Assembly (NCBI GenBank): GCA_003278875.1
Contig: QCCQ01000002.1
Location: 62,001 to 126,000, forward strand
Direction: 5' to 3'
From: Prochlorococcus sp. AG-347-L21
GTDB lineage: Bacteria; Cyanobacteriota; Cyanobacteriia; PCC-6307; Cyanobiaceae
DNA length: 64,000 nucleotides
Below are positions 1 to 9,821 of the stretch, one piece after another; the first letter of the stretch is position 1; each line of letters starts with the position of its first letter. The position numbers and the translations under genes are program-made. The notes under the pieces are model-generated. The model ran no database searches, had not been told where the DNA came from, and saw nothing but the letters and a program-made list of their open reading frames with translations.

Positions 1-1
1 T

Positions 2-163
2 TTATTTAATTTTTTCTTTGGAGCTAACTTTACACAGCCGATATCAAAATTCTTAGGATTATTTTCATTATTGATCTATATTTTAGGCCTTATTCAATGG
101 TCAATAATCAAATTACCTAAAAATGGAAGAAACTCCTGCTTCTCAGAAAATGGCAAAAATTGA
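2..163 (+). CDS. C-terminal end of an unrecognised membrane protein (partial)
   Basis: Frame 2 is the only plus-strand frame open from the window edge to a TGA at 161-163. The visible 53 residues contain a hydrophobic stretch (FLGLFSLLIYILGLIQW) followed by a short polar tail, which looks like the last transmembrane helix and cytoplasmic end of a membrane protein. The start and most of the protein lie outside the window, so the family cannot be named. Its end overlaps the start region of the next gene, which suggests the two are co-transcribed. Confidence 0.5.
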   Translation, partial: LFNFFFGANFTQPISKFLGLFSLLIYILGLIQWSIIKLPKNGRNSCFSENGKN

Positions 164-458
164 TTTAATAAATAGTCTTGAAAAAATAAGTTCCGAGATA
201 CCAGATAGGATACTTAAACTAGAGGGATTTATTCTAAAAGAAAATCAAAAAGAACAATTAGAAATACTTATTTTCAGAGGTTACAGTAGCTCAACAACTC
301 ATCCAATTGAAATAGATTCAGAAAAAAAAGTAATAACACTTTCTTATACAATTACAAACTTTAAACTTTATAAAGCACCGTTAACAGAAACTGGAGCAAA
401 TTTTATAAGAGAAAATCAAAACTCAATTTTCTTTTTGAATCAAAAGAACTGGATTTAA
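150..458 (+). CDS. Small conserved cyanobacterial protein of unknown function
   Basis: About 102 residues, no signal peptide or membrane segment. The core ([15 protein letters not shown]) resembles a small family of cyanobacterial and plastid proteins of unknown function that carry a 'vFkGfSSSl' motif (possibly DUF7734); this is recalled similarity only. The ORF track begins at an ATG at 123, which would overlap the upstream gene by 41 nt. The ATG at 150 reduces the overlap to 14 nt and is preferred here, although neither start has a clear Shine-Dalgarno sequence. The stop overlaps the stop of ileS on the other strand by 4 nt. Function unknown. Confidence 0.6.
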   Translation: MAKIDLINSLEKISSEIPDRILKLEGFILKENQKEQLEILIFRGYSSSTTHPIEIDSEKKVITLSYTITNFKLYKAPLTETGANFIRENQNSIFFLNQKNWI

Positions 459-3361
459 ATTAATTCAAAATTAATAATATTTGAACATCTTTTGCATAAT
501 TTTGTATTTTGGATTCCATTAAAAGTTTCTTTTTGATAATGCCAACATCTATCACATTTTTGACCTTGAGCTTTGTTTATTTGAATTTTACCAAGTGCAT
601 TGTTATCAATACTCAGAGAATTTTCCACCAAATCCGATACCACTTGGAAGTTTGATACTATAAGCCAATCTCTAAATAAATCTACATCTTGATTGCCAAA
701 TTCATTTAGCCAGGCAAGTGACTCTTTTAAAGCTTTATCTTCAGGTAAATAATTAACTTCAGTTTCCAAAGCTGCTCCAATTATTTGTTTGTTCCTACAT
801 CCTTCTATAGCCTTGTTAATTTCAACTCTCAAATTTCTTAAATTTGCAATGTGCTCATTAAGTATTTGATTTTTCCATGACTGCGAAAATATTGGCCATC
901 CTCTTTGAAAGACTGATTTTTCTTCAGTTGAGTATGGAATATTTTGCCAAATATCTTCAGCCATATGACAAAGCACTGGAGAAATAAGTACGGCTAAATT
1001 TTCAACAACTTTTGACATGACAAACTGACAAGATCTTCTCCTAAATTGTGATTTAGAACTTACATATAACCTATCCTTCGCAATATCCAAATAAAAATTT
1101 GATAAATCTACAACGCAAAAACTTTGCAAAATTTGGAAAAATTTGGAAAATTCATAATTTTCATAAGCATTTGATATTTGATCCGTAACCTCAACTAATC
1201 TACCTAACATCCATTGATCTAAGAGAGGCAATTGATCAATTTCAAAACTATCAATTTTAGGATCATAATCATGAATATTACCTAGAAGATATCTTGCAGT
1301 ATTACGAACTTTTCTATAAACGTCTGAAAGTTGCTTGAGTATATTTGAACCAATTGGAACATCTACTGAATAATCTACAGAGCTTACCCACAGCCTTAAA
1401 ACATCAGCACCATAAGCAGGATCAGTTTTTTTATTATTACCTCCATTAATAATCATATTTGGATCAACAACATTTCCTAAAGATTTGCTCATTTTTCTCC
1501 CGTTTTCATCAAGTGCAAAACCATGAGTTAAAACTTTCTTATATGGAGGCTTATTATTGACTGCAACGGATGTTAACAAAGAAGACTGAAACCATCCTCG
1601 ATGTTGATCTGAGCCCTCTAAATAAAGATCTGCTGGATATTTTAATTCACTTCTTAGTTCACATACTGCGGCCCAGCTAGATCCTGAATCGAACCAAACA
1701 TCCATTGTATCTGTTCCTTTTTTCCAAAGATCAGATTCTTTTGCATAATTTCCTGGCAAAAGATTCTTAACATCCCAATCCCACCAAATATCTGCTCCAT
1801 ATTCACTAAAAAGTTCTTGAATATGATTAATTATCTCTTTGTTAAGGAGAATTTCATTACTATTTTTTTTATAAAAAACTGGAATAGGTACTCCCCATGA
1901 CCTTTGTCTAGAAATACACCAATCTCCTCTACCAACAACCATAGAATAAATTCTTTTCTTTCCAGTCTCTGGCATCCATTCAACATCTTCGATTGCCTTT
2001 AACGCAGATGATCTAAAGCCATTTACAGATGCAAACCATTGTTCTGTTGCCCTAAAAATAGTTGGTTTTTTAGTTCTCCAATCATACGGATATCTATGCC
2101 TATAATTTTCTTGTAATAGAAGCAAATTATTTCCTTTTAAATGTTCAATAATTAAATCATTTGCATCTTTCAAGACATTTGATCCTTTGAATTGACCAGA
2201 ATTTTCATTTAAGTTACCTTTTTCATCAACGACACATGTTATTGGTAAATCATATTTTTGACCCACATTAAAATCATCTATCCCATGACCAGGCGCAGTA
2301 TGAACAATTCCAGTTCCTGATTCTGTAGTAATGTAATCTCCTCCTATTACAATTCTGCAATTTTTGTTCTTAGAAGGATGTTGATATTCAATATTTTCCA
2401 ATTTGGAGCCTTTAACATCAAATAGGACCTTGAAATCTTTCTTAAGTTTCTTACTTATTTCAGAAGATAAACCCTCAGCAAAAAGGTAAATTTTCTTCTC
2501 TTCATCGATAGCAAAAACGTACTTTATTTTTGGATTTACTGCAACTGCTTCATTTGCGGGTATGGTCCAAGGAGTAGTGGTCCAGATAGTTATGAAAGAA
2601 TTATTTTGAAAAAAATCTTTTTTGATATTAGGGTTTTCTTGAATGAAATTTAATAGAATTTCCTCGGGTATTTTAGTGATTTTTAATAAAACATAAATAC
2701 TTTTTGAATAATGTTCATCAGGGTATTCTAATTCTGCTTCTGCAAGTGCAGTCCTTGAACTTGGGCTCCAATGAACAGGTTTAAGACCTCGATATATATA
2801 ACCATTTAAAAACATTTTCCCAAATACTCCAATCTGAGTAGATTCATAACTTTTCTTAAGAGTTAAGTAAGGGTTATTCCAATCTCCCCATATGCCCCAC
2901 CTTTTGAAACCCTCCTTCTGATTATTAATTTGGATATGGGCATAATCTGTTGCTTTTTTTCTTAAATCTAGAGTGTCAAGATTCTTTCTTTCATCAGATT
3001 TTAAATTCTGAAGAACTTTTAATTCAATAGGTAATCCGTGACAGTCCCAACCAGGTACGAAATGAACTCTAAATCCTCTTAAGGTTTTGTATTTATTAAT
3101 TATGTCTTTTAATACTTTATTAAGTGCATGACCCATATGAAGAGCTCCATTTGCATAAGGAGGGCCATCATGTAATGTAAATATTTCGCCTGAATTGTTT
3201 GTACCTAATTCGAAATCAATATCATTATTAGCCCAAAAATTCTGTATCTCAGGTTCTCTTACAACTGAGTTAGCTCGCATTGAGAAGTCAGTTTTTAATA
3301 AATTTAAAGTTTCTTTATAAGAAAAGTCAGATTTTTGTTCTTTGCTATTTTGAGATTTCAT
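455..3361 (-). CDS. ileS: Isoleucyl-tRNA synthetase
   Basis: Class I aminoacyl-tRNA synthetase that charges tRNA-Ile in the cytoplasm and edits mis-activated valine. The 968 residues match the usual bacterial length. The HIGH signature appears as HMGH near residue 75 inside [16 protein letters not shown], the editing (CP1) insertion follows at roughly 190-400 with the [11 protein letters not shown] segment, and KMSKS is intact near residue 623. The C-terminus carries a four-cysteine zinc-binding module (CDRC...CKRC), typical of bacterial IleRS. The ATG at 3361 gives a short non-conserved N-terminal tail before the catalytic fold. It is probably transcribed after the small membrane-protein gene upstream on the same strand, with a 132 bp gap. 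Confidence 0.98.
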   Translation of the reverse strand: MKSQNSKEQKSDFSYKETLNLLKTDFSMRANSVVREPEIQNFWANNDIDFELGTNNSGEIFTLHDGPPYANGALHMGHALNKVLKDIINKYKTLRGFRVHFVPGWDCHGLPIELKVLQNLKSDERKNLDTLDLRKKATDYAHIQINNQKEGFKRWGIWGDWNNPYLTLKKSYESTQIGVFGKMFLNGYIYRGLKPVHWSPSSRTALAEAELEYPDEHYSKSIYVLLKITKIPEEILLNFIQENPNIKKDFFQNNSFITIWTTTPWTIPANEAVAVNPKIKYVFAIDEEKKIYLFAEGLSSEISKKLKKDFKVLFDVKGSKLENIEYQHPSKNKNCRIVIGGDYITTESGTGIVHTAPGHGIDDFNVGQKYDLPITCVVDEKGNLNENSGQFKGSNVLKDANDLIIEHLKGNNLLLLQENYRHRYPYDWRTKKPTIFRATEQWFASVNGFRSSALKAIEDVEWMPETGKKRIYSMVVGRGDWCISRQRSWGVPIPVFYKKNSNEILLNKEIINHIQELFSEYGADIWWDWDVKNLLPGNYAKESDLWKKGTDTMDVWFDSGSSWAAVCELRSELKYPADLYLEGSDQHRGWFQSSLLTSVAVNNKPPYKKVLTHGFALDENGRKMSKSLGNVVDPNMIINGGNNKKTDPAYGADVLRLWVSSVDYSVDVPIGSNILKQLSDVYRKVRNTARYLLGNIHDYDPKIDSFEIDQLPLLDQWMLGRLVEVTDQISNAYENYEFSKFFQILQSFCVVDLSNFYLDIAKDRLYVSSKSQFRRRSCQFVMSKVVENLAVLISPVLCHMAEDIWQNIPYSTEEKSVFQRGWPIFSQSWKNQILNEHIANLRNLRVEINKAIEGCRNKQIIGAALETEVNYLPEDKALKESLAWLNEFGNQDVDLFRDWLIVSNFQVVSDLVENSLSIDNNALGKIQINKAQGQKCDRCWHYQKETFNGIQNTKLCKRCSNIINFELI

Positions 3362-3493
3362 ACGACGATATAAGAAATATTGGTGATCAAAAGAATTATT
3401 TAAATCTAATACATTATATTCTTTCTTAATTGACCTGTAGTTTTTTTGGGATTTTTCAAATAACCAATTTATTTATCTCAGAATTTTATATTA

Positions 3494-3928
3494 TCATTTT
3501 TTATCATTTCTTACCCACTTTTTTTGGGTTGTATTTTTATTATTGCTACCAAAATTAAAAAAATTTGAAGGTTTTGTGAAATCAGCAAAAACCAGATTTA
3601 TTGATTCTAATATTTTCAAAAAGTTATTTTTAAACTCCAAAAAGGTAATTAATTTTTTCTTTTCGTTATCTGTCAATTGGTACCATCTAGATAAAAAAAG
3701 CTCTATTAGGTAAAAAACAACTAGTACTGTTAAAAAAAGGAAAATTACAAAAAATGATTCATCTAATGTTTTATGTTTAATTATTAATATCAAACCTATT
3801 AATAAATTTAAAAAAGCTTTTATTAAGTCTTTTGGTTTACCGAGCTCAAGATAAATTATCGGTACAGTTAGAAAAATGGTCCCAACCAAAATATAAAAAG
3901 TTCCCAAATAAAATATTAAAGTATTCAT
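3494..3928 (-). CDS. Unrecognised small membrane protein
   Basis: 144 residues. The first 80 are strongly hydrophobic, with three or four likely transmembrane helices (about residues 4-27, 36-51 and 58-78). A polar C-terminal half follows, containing RWYQLTDNEKKKL and ending in a basic, Asn/Lys-rich tail. I do not recognise the family with certainty. The look is that of a conserved picocyanobacterial thylakoid or plasma membrane protein, and a distant relation to Ycf66-type proteins is possible but not supported by a motif. It lies upstream of ileS on the same strand and downstream of tRNA-Leu. Confidence 0.7.
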   Translation of the reverse strand: MNTLIFYLGTFYILVGTIFLTVPIIYLELGKPKDLIKAFLNLLIGLILIIKHKTLDESFFVIFLFLTVLVVFYLIELFLSRWYQLTDNEKKKLITFLEFKNNFLKILESINLVFADFTKPSNFFNFGSNNKNTTQKKWVRNDKK

Positions 3929-3999
3929 TTAATTAACTTCTTAATTGAATTATAAGAGTTGATATCAAGAAACAAACTATCTATCAGAATTTCCTTAAG

Positions 4000-4081
4000 T
4001 GCGGTCGGGGAGACTTGAACTCCCACACCCGAAGATACGAGTACCTAAAACTCGCGCGTCTACCAATTCCGCCACGACCGC
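4000..4081 (-). tRNA. tRNA-Leu (anticodon UAG)
   Basis: Read on the minus strand, GCGGTCG (5' acceptor) pairs with CGACCGC near the 3' end, followed by discriminator A; CCA is not encoded. The D-arm contains GGAATTGGTAGAC and the T-arm GGGAGTTCAAGTCTCCC. The anticodon stem CGAGT/ACTCG encloses the loop TTTAGGT, giving anticodon TAG (UAG in RNA). The long variable arm TATCTTCGGGTG (stem-loop) is the class II signature of leucine tRNAs. Length 82 nt. Confidence 0.95.
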
Positions 4082-4250
4082 TCAAATAAAATAATAATTG
4101 AAAGAGGTTTATTTTAAAAATTTTTTTTCTTAAGATGATTAATTTGACACATTAAAATCGAATTAAAAATCTTCCAAAAGAAATTTTTTATATTTAAGCA
4201 TGCAATCACCTTAAAATATTAGTTATATTATTTAAAGAATAAAAGAAACG

Positions 4251-5270
4251 ATTTCAAACTTAACAAGTAAAAATACAACGAAAAATACTAATTCTTCAAA
4301 AACTTTTAATTGGCAAAAAGAGATTAAAAATTACGTAGATCCGCCAAGTTTTTGGAATCCAACATTAGGTTTATTTTTTGGCGGTTATTTTCTCGCGTTT
4401 CTTAGCATATGGCAATGGTATAGAGGAGTTTGGCCTTTACCTTTACTTGTGGCCACTGCTTTTTTAGCTTTACATATTGAAGGTACTGTTATTCATGATG
4501 CCTGTCATAAAGCTGCTCATCCAGTTCCTTGGATAAATCAAGCAATGGGCCATGGCTCAGCCATCCTATTAGGGTTTAGCTTCCCAGTTTTTACGAGAGT
4601 TCATTTACAACATCATATTCACGTAAATCACCCCAAAAATGATCCAGATCATATTGTCAGTACTTTTGGTCCAATTTGGCTAATTGCTCCAAGATTTTTT
4701 TATCATGAAGTGTTTTTCTTTCAAAGAAAACTCTGGCGAAGATATGAATTATTACAATGGGGAATTGAAAGATCCATATTCCTGACAATTATCTTGGCAG
4801 GTTTGAAATTTGACTTTATGAATTTAATTTATAATTTATGGTTCGGACCAGCATTAATGGTAGGAGTAACTTTAGGAATATTTTTTGATTATTTACCCCA
4901 TAGACCATTTCGATCAAGAAATAAATGGATAAATTCTCGAGTTTATCCAAGCAGGTTTATGAATTTATTAATAATGGGACAAAATTACCATCTCATACAT
5001 CATCTATGGCCTTCGATCCCTTGGTTTGAATACAAAATAGCTTATGAAAAAACTAAGCCTCTTTTGGATAAAAAAGGCTCCCCTCAAAGGGTTGGGATAT
5101 TTGAAAGTAAAGAAGACGTTTTTAACTTTATTTATGATTTATTAGTAGGTGTAAGGAGTCATAGCAAAAAGAGGGGGAAAATAAGAAAAATCATAAATTT
5201 ATATCCAGGCTTAAAGATAAAAAAAATTTTATTAAAGATAGTCAACAAAACATTTATTGGAAGCAACTAA
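4251..5270 (+). CDS. crtR: Beta-carotene hydroxylase, non-standard start codon
   Basis: CrtR-type carotenoid hydroxylase of the membrane fatty-acid-desaturase superfamily, which hydroxylates beta-carotene toward zeaxanthin in thylakoid or envelope membrane. The di-iron histidine boxes are visible: HDACH, HLQHH with HIHVNH, and HLIHH near the C-terminal third. The ORF track starts at a GTG (4449), but this cuts off an in-frame, clearly coding N-terminus that includes DPPSFWNPT and a transmembrane helix (LFFGGYFLAFLSIWQWY). The frame is open back to a TAA at 4233-4235 and contains no ATG, GTG or TTG. The best start is ATT at 4251, giving 339 residues, close to the family length; ACG at 4248 and ATA at 4239 are alternatives. 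Product assignment is firm, the start is not. Confidence 0.9.
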   Translation: MSNLTSKNTTKNTNSSKTFNWQKEIKNYVDPPSFWNPTLGLFFGGYFLAFLSIWQWYRGVWPLPLLVATAFLALHIEGTVIHDACHKAAHPVPWINQAMGHGSAILLGFSFPVFTRVHLQHHIHVNHPKNDPDHIVSTFGPIWLIAPRFFYHEVFFFQRKLWRRYELLQWGIERSIFLTIILAGLKFDFMNLIYNLWFGPALMVGVTLGIFFDYLPHRPFRSRNKWINSRVYPSRFMNLLIMGQNYHLIHHLWPSIPWFEYKIAYEKTKPLLDKKGSPQRVGIFESKEDVFNFIYDLLVGVRSHSKKRGKIRKIINLYPGLKIKKILLKIVNKTFIGSN

Positions 5271-5275
5271 CAAAC

Positions 5276-5569
5276 TCATTCATTAATAATTTTCGGTACT
5301 TTAAAATATTTATCTTCTCTTGATGGACCCAACTCTAGAAGTTGTTCATTGCAATCAGAATTTTTCTTTTCGTCTTTTCTAAAAACATTTATAACCTCTA
5401 TAGCTCTGGTTGTACAGGGGACATCATCTGTATCAATTTTTTCAAGTTGTCTTATATAATCCAATATCTTTTCTAATTGTTGTGCATGATTATTAATTTC
5501 ATTCTCGTTAAGTTCTAATCTCGCTAAATGAGCAACTTTTTTTACTTCCTCTTTAGTTATTTTTACCAT
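5276..5569 (-). CDS. gatC: Asp-tRNA(Asn)/Glu-tRNA(Gln) amidotransferase subunit C
   Basis: 97 residues, the normal size for GatC, the small subunit that stabilises the GatCAB complex. Cyanobacteria use this complex to convert Glu-tRNA(Gln) (and where relevant Asp-tRNA(Asn)) to the amidated form. The N-terminal VKKVAHLARLELNE segment and the ...LEKILDYIRQLEKIDTDDV segment are diagnostic. The stop lies 5 bp from the end of crtR, a tight convergent arrangement with no room for a conventional terminator. Confidence 0.95.
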   Translation of the reverse strand: MVKITKEEVKKVAHLARLELNENEINNHAQQLEKILDYIRQLEKIDTDDVPCTTRAIEVINVFRKDEKKNSDCNEQLLELGPSREDKYFKVPKIINE

Positions 5570-5740
5570 ACATTTAATATCTTTCTTATTAAATAATAGT
5601 TTATTAAGAACAACTTATTTACATATCCTTTGAATTTCAAATAATTTAAATAAATAATGACATCTTTTTGAAAATCAATATCAATTAATAGCCTTAATTA
5701 TTTTTCTCAGCTAAATATGTTATTAGATAGTTATTGAAAA

Positions 5741-6325
5741 ATAGAAGAAGAATTCTTTCCAAAAAATTTTTTTTATCGGCACTCTAAACTTGTTGCTCCT
5801 GATTTAATAGGCTGTTACCTCATAAAAAAAAATAATGAGATGGATCAAGTTAAAGGGGTAATTGTTGAAACTGAAGCTTATTCACAGGAAGAAGAGGCCT
5901 GTCATGGCTACCGCAAAATGTCTGAATCAAACAAATCATTATTTGGCAAACCTGGTACATTTTATATTTATAAATCTTATGGCATTCATCATTGTTTAAA
6001 CATAGTTACTGATAAAGAAAATTTTGCGAGTGGTGTTTTGATAAGATCAGTTTTTATTTCTAATAAGAATGAAAGATTAGCTTCTGGACCTGGCCTAGTA
6101 ACAAAAACATTCAGTGTAGACATTTCATTTAACTCAATTGAAGTTATTAATAACAAATCTTTATGGATTTCTCCACGAGACTCCACTCTAGAAGAAAAAG
6201 ATCTTATTCAAACTACGAGAATTGGCATATCAAAGGCAAAAAATATAAAATGGCGTTGGTATCTCAAAAATAGTAGGAGTGTAAGTAAAAGATTAAAAGG
6301 TGACAGAACACCTAAATTTCAATAA
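5741..6325 (+). CDS. mpg: 3-methyladenine DNA glycosylase, start codon uncertain
   Basis: AAG/MPG-family base-excision-repair glycosylase that removes alkylated purines. The active-site block VETEAY carries the catalytic glutamate, and the following TFYIYKSYGIHHCLNIV and LASGPGLVTK blocks match the family. The ORF track starts at the ATG at 5840 (161 aa), which would delete the conserved N-terminus. The frame continues upstream through FFYRHSKLVAPDLIGCYLIKK to ATA at 5741, just after a TGA at 5735-5737, giving 194 residues, the usual family length. There is no ATG/GTG/TTG in that stretch. A TTG at 5734 would join the frame if the A5 run beside it had one more base, so a homopolymer indel is an alternative to ATA initiation. 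Confidence 0.88.
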   Translation: MEEEFFPKNFFYRHSKLVAPDLIGCYLIKKNNEMDQVKGVIVETEAYSQEEEACHGYRKMSESNKSLFGKPGTFYIYKSYGIHHCLNIVTDKENFASGVLIRSVFISNKNERLASGPGLVTKTFSVDISFNSIEVINNKSLWISPRDSTLEEKDLIQTTRIGISKAKNIKWRWYLKNSRSVSKRLKGDRTPKFQ

Positions 6326-6346
6326 TCATTTATTTTTTAAAGCGTA

Positions 6347-7363
6347 ATGCAAATTTGGCCTCATAAACATATCCACACACTAGCTAATTTTTCAATTAAA
6401 GATTATGAGTCAGTATTTGAATTAGCTAATAGATTTGATGCACTAAAGAATGCAGGGACAAAAAAGATACCAGCCTTACAAGGGACTTTGGTAACGTCTT
6501 TATTTTTTGAAGCTAGTACAAGAACAAAAAATAGTTTTGAGCTTGCAGCAAAAAGACTTTCCGCTGATGTCCAAACGTTTGCGCCATCCTCCAGCTCTTT
6601 AACAAAAGGTGAAACAATAATTGATACAGCCATAACTTATTCTGCTATGGGGGCAGATACATTAGTTATCAGACATTCATCAAGTTACATAACCTTTGAG
6701 ATCGCAAAAAAACTTGATGCAATAAATGCAAAGACTTCGGTTCTTAATGCGGGAGATGGATTACATAGTCACCCCAGCCAAGGATTACTTGACATCTATA
6801 CATTGATAAAATTCTTTTCCCAAAAAACACTGAATCCAGAGGTTTTAAATTCTAAAAAAATTTTAATAATTGGCGACGTTAATCATTCAAGGGTTGCCAG
6901 GTCAAATCTTTGGGCTTTGAGTGCATTCGGCGCCGATATAATCTTATGTGGTCCGAAGACATTAATACCTGATGAATTTATCAATTTTTTAAAAACCCCC
7001 GCGCCAAATCAAACAGAAGATCCTGTTAAATCTAGAGGTTCCATAACAATTTCTAGATCATTGGAAGAATCAATAAAAATTGCAGATGCGATTATTGTTT
7101 TAAGACTCCAGAAAGAGAGAATGATGGAAAATTTACTGAGTAGTATTGATTCATATAGTTTGGATTATGGCTTAACCCCAGAGAAATTATCTTTAAATAA
7201 TAAAGAAATTCCAATTCTACATCCTGGTCCCATTAACAGAGATATTGAAATTAGCAGCAAAGTAGTTGATCGATATCCTAATTGCTTGATTAATAATCAA
7301 GTTGCAAATGGCATCCCTATAAGAATGGCTTTGCTTTATCTATTACAGAAACACAACAAGTAA
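6347..7363 (+). CDS. pyrB: Aspartate carbamoyltransferase catalytic subunit
   Basis: Second step of de novo pyrimidine synthesis: carbamoyl phosphate plus L-aspartate to N-carbamoyl aspartate. 338 residues, full length. The carbamoyl-phosphate site appears as [13 protein letters not shown] (STRT motif) near residue 55, and the C-terminal domain has [11 protein letters not shown]. The Lys of the 80s loop is seen in SSSLTKGET. No pyrI regulatory subunit is adjacent, as in other cyanobacteria. It begins 21 bp after mpg and is probably co-transcribed with it. Confidence 0.97.
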   Translation: MQIWPHKHIHTLANFSIKDYESVFELANRFDALKNAGTKKIPALQGTLVTSLFFEASTRTKNSFELAAKRLSADVQTFAPSSSSLTKGETIIDTAITYSAMGADTLVIRHSSSYITFEIAKKLDAINAKTSVLNAGDGLHSHPSQGLLDIYTLIKFFSQKTLNPEVLNSKKILIIGDVNHSRVARSNLWALSAFGADIILCGPKTLIPDEFINFLKTPAPNQTEDPVKSRGSITISRSLEESIKIADAIIVLRLQKERMMENLLSSIDSYSLDYGLTPEKLSLNNKEIPILHPGPINRDIEISSKVVDRYPNCLINNQVANGIPIRMALLYLLQKHNK

Positions 7364-7365
7364 AT

Positions 7366-7707
7366 TTATAGCAACTTAAGACTTTCTGTAAAGAAACCAT
7401 AAAATAATCCTAATCTTAAAGAATCTAATAAAAGTACTAAAAATTTCTTTTTCCTTTCAAATCTAAAATTTCTTCTCAAAATTATTAAAAACTCAATAAA
7501 AACTACTGATAAAAAAGCGGCTACAGGATCCATGAGTTCCACAACGGCACTTACCATACCAAGAGAACTTCCAAAAAAGTATCCGATTAAAAGTGTAATC
7601 AATGCTATTGAATATCTTCGCCATGGATTATTAGCCCAAATACTTAATGTCTGAATATTTTCCACAATTTTTAGCTGAAATTTTGTCTTTTGAGGTTTAA
7701 CAACCAT
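7366..7707 (-). CDS. Ycf20-like (DUF565) membrane protein
   Basis: 113 residues with an NNPWRRYSIALITLLIGYFFGSSLG segment, then VVELMDPVAAFLSVVFIEFLI, which is the recognisable core of the Ycf20/DUF565 family of cyanobacteria and plastids. Two or three transmembrane helices are predicted (about 35-55, 60-78 and 92-108). The family is poorly understood; in green algae and plants it has been linked to thermal dissipation of light energy, so a thylakoid role is an inference. Its stop lies 2 bp from that of pyrB (convergent). Confidence 0.8.
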   Translation of the reverse strand: MVVKPQKTKFQLKIVENIQTLSIWANNPWRRYSIALITLLIGYFFGSSLGMVSAVVELMDPVAAFLSVVFIEFLIILRRNFRFERKKKFLVLLLDSLRLGLFYGFFTESLKLL

Positions 7708-7718
7708 TTTGCATTAAA

Positions 7719-7919
7719 CTAAGCTGCTTCAGACTTTGATTGAATTTTAGTATTTCCTTCTATTAATTCAAGTAATGCTTCCAACTGAGCCATTAACCCT
7801 CTTAATTCGCCTGGCTCTGGGAAAAGGTCATCTTCTTTTATTCCTAAATGCATTTCTCTGAGCTCTTGCCTTAAATAGCGAATGTGACTAATGACTTGCT
7901 CTCTTTTAGTTTGCGACAT
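7719..7919 (-). CDS. Small conserved cyanobacterial protein of unknown function
   Basis: About 66 residues beginning MSQTKREQVISHIRYLRQELREMHLGIKEDDLFPEPGEL, followed by a second helix ending in ALLELIEGN. It is charged and helical throughout, without membrane segments, and I recognise it only as a conserved short picocyanobacterial protein. The ORF-track start at 7940 adds seven residues (MYAKIHI); the ATG at 7919 is preferred because the conserved-looking helix starts there. It lies 11 bp upstream of the Ycf20-like gene on the same strand, likely one transcript. Confidence 0.65.
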   Translation of the reverse strand: MSQTKREQVISHIRYLRQELREMHLGIKEDDLFPEPGELRGLMAQLEALLELIEGNTKIQSKSEAA

Positions 7920-8136
7920 GATATGAATTTTTGCATACATATTAAGAAAGAATATTTTTGAAAAGGAGAGTTTGCATATTTATGACTGAGAATGAAGATA
8001 AATGACCTAACAACAATTTGAAAAGATTATGAAAATTGGAAATTATATTATCCTCGAAAATGTGTACTTTATTCTTATATCAATTTTAAATAATTACTTG
8101 AGGCTTTATTATTAGAGTATATTGACTTTACTCAAT

Positions 8137-8358
8137 ATGAAATTCATTTATGAAAATAAAATAAGTGAGGAACTAGTAAATTCTTTTGATGAAGAAATGA
8201 CCTTTGAGCTCGCTAAAAGGCTAGAGGAAGATAATTATAATACTCCATTTGATGGTTTAAAAGACTGGCACTTACTAAGGGCTCTTGCAATCAATAGGCC
8301 TGAATTAACAACTAATTACACCCATCTCCTCGATCAGGAACCTTTCGATGAAAACTAA
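8137..8358 (+). CDS. DUF2555 family protein
   Basis: About 73 residues. The segment ELAKRLEEDNYNTPFDGLKDWHLLRALAINRPEL is the DUF2555 signature, a short soluble family limited to cyanobacteria and with no known function. The ORF track starts at a TTG (8122), but the ATG at 8137 is more plausible. The 3' end overlaps the start of coaBC by 11 nt, so the two are translationally linked and probably co-transcribed. Confidence 0.75.
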   Translation: MKFIYENKISEELVNSFDEEMTFELAKRLEEDNYNTPFDGLKDWHLLRALAINRPELTTNYTHLLDQEPFDEN

Positions 8359-9604
8359 AAGTAAGGACTCCAAAATAAAGGTTCTTTTATTAATAACTGG
8401 AAGTATTGCAGCTGTAAGAATTCCATTATTAGTTAGCCAATTAGCGAAAGAAAATTATGAAATAAGATGCGTTTTATCAAAAAATGCAGAAAAATTAATA
8501 AAGCCGCTTTCTCTTTCTATTTTAAGTAGAAAGCGGTGCATTTTAGAAAATGATCAATGGTCTGATGGTCAATCAACACCTCTTCACATAGAGCTAAGTA
8601 ATTGGGCTGATATTTTAATCATCGCCCCTTTAACAGCGACAACATTAGCAAAATGGGTAACTGGAAATGCAGAGGGATTGATCCCAAGCATCTTAATAGC
8701 AAATATAAAACCAATTATTGTTGCACCAGCAATGAATACACAAATGTGGCTAAATAAAGCTGTCCAAAAAAATTATGAGAATTTAAAGAATTACGAAAAT
8801 GTTTTGTCCTTGCAACCAAGTGAAGGCCTCTTAGCATGTGATGCAATTGGCATCGGTAAGATACCTCCTAATGATCTAATCCAATTAGCTCTTGAATTTA
8901 TAGCTTCACATAAACAAAATGAATATTGCAAAGATTTACTTAATAAAGAAATTTTAATAACTGGAGGGTGTACCTCTGAGAAAATTGACGCGGCAAGACA
9001 CATTACTAACAACAGTTCTGGAGCTATGGGCCTACTGCTTTCTCAAGTAGCGAGGTTCAGGGGAGCAAAAGTAAAATATGTTCATGGTCCTCTGAAAATC
9101 GATAAGAATCTTACTGACGGAATAAAAAGATATGAAATTGAAACTAGTGTTGATTTAATTAGGGCACTTAATAATGAAATATCAAATTGCGATTATTTTT
9201 TCATGAATGCAGCAGTATCTGATTTCAAAATAACCTCTGATACTTCAGCTAAAATTCCAAAAAATCAAATTAATGCTCATTTGAATCAAAACTTTGAGCT
9301 AGTCCCAGATATTTTAAAAACAATTAGTAAATCAAAAAAAGATAACCAGGTTTTTGTAGGTTTTTGTGCTTTTACGGGATCTATCGAAGAAGCACGAATG
9401 ACAATTAAAGAAAAGATTATTCAAAAGGGTTGTGATTATCTATTCGCAAATCCAATTGATCTTGAAGGCCAAGGATTTGGCTTTTTGGCACAAAATGAAG
9501 GTTGGTTATTCGATACTAATAATATGGAACACTACATTAACAAAACATCAAAAATTGATTTAGCAAATAAATTAATAACCCAAATTATTTCATTAAAAAA
9601 ATAA
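8348..9604 (+). CDS. coaBC: Bifunctional phosphopantothenoylcysteine decarboxylase / phosphopantothenate-cysteine ligase
   Basis: Dfp-type fusion for coenzyme A synthesis. The N-terminal flavoprotein (CoaC) half, about residues 1-190, has LLITGSIAA, an HIELSNWADILIIAPLTA segment containing the active-site His, and PAMNTQMW. The C-terminal ligase (CoaB) half has GGCTSEKIDAARHITNNSSGAMG and AAVSDFK followed by the conserved KIPK lysine region. 418 residues, full length. The start overlaps the DUF2555 gene by 11 nt. Confidence 0.95.
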   Translation: MKTKSKDSKIKVLLLITGSIAAVRIPLLVSQLAKENYEIRCVLSKNAEKLIKPLSLSILSRKRCILENDQWSDGQSTPLHIELSNWADILIIAPLTATTLAKWVTGNAEGLIPSILIANIKPIIVAPAMNTQMWLNKAVQKNYENLKNYENVLSLQPSEGLLACDAIGIGKIPPNDLIQLALEFIASHKQNEYCKDLLNKEILITGGCTSEKIDAARHITNNSSGAMGLLLSQVARFRGAKVKYVHGPLKIDKNLTDGIKRYEIETSVDLIRALNNEISNCDYFFMNAAVSDFKITSDTSAKIPKNQINAHLNQNFELVPDILKTISKSKKDNQVFVGFCAFTGSIEEARMTIKEKIIQKGCDYLFANPIDLEGQGFGFLAQNEGWLFDTNNMEHYINKTSKIDLANKLITQIISLKK

Positions 9605-9821
9605 AAAAAAATTTTTTAATTTGTATTTTTTTGTAATCTTAATCATTAAAAATAATGTGATAGCTTAAAATAATTCCAGTTTTTTAAAATCTAAAAAGCT
9701 ACGGGTTGTTTCGAGGATTTAATAGTCCTATCTTTTATGGTCCTTTCCCTTGTAATATCCGTACTGAACTTATTAGATGACCTTTAATCTATCGTCACAG
9801 AACTTTACTGCAACTTTAATT

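Noticed and set aside
6403-6633. Antisense ORF within pyrB, and similar antisense ORFs over gatC-pyrB, hemB, ftsH and nusG
   Set aside because: The sense genes are clear; the antisense frames have no recognisable family and no initiation signal.
8101-8136. GTA-N9-TAC match upstream of the DUF2555 gene as an NtcA site
   Set aside because: The consensus is GTA-N8-TAC, so the spacing is off by one and the context is not compelling.
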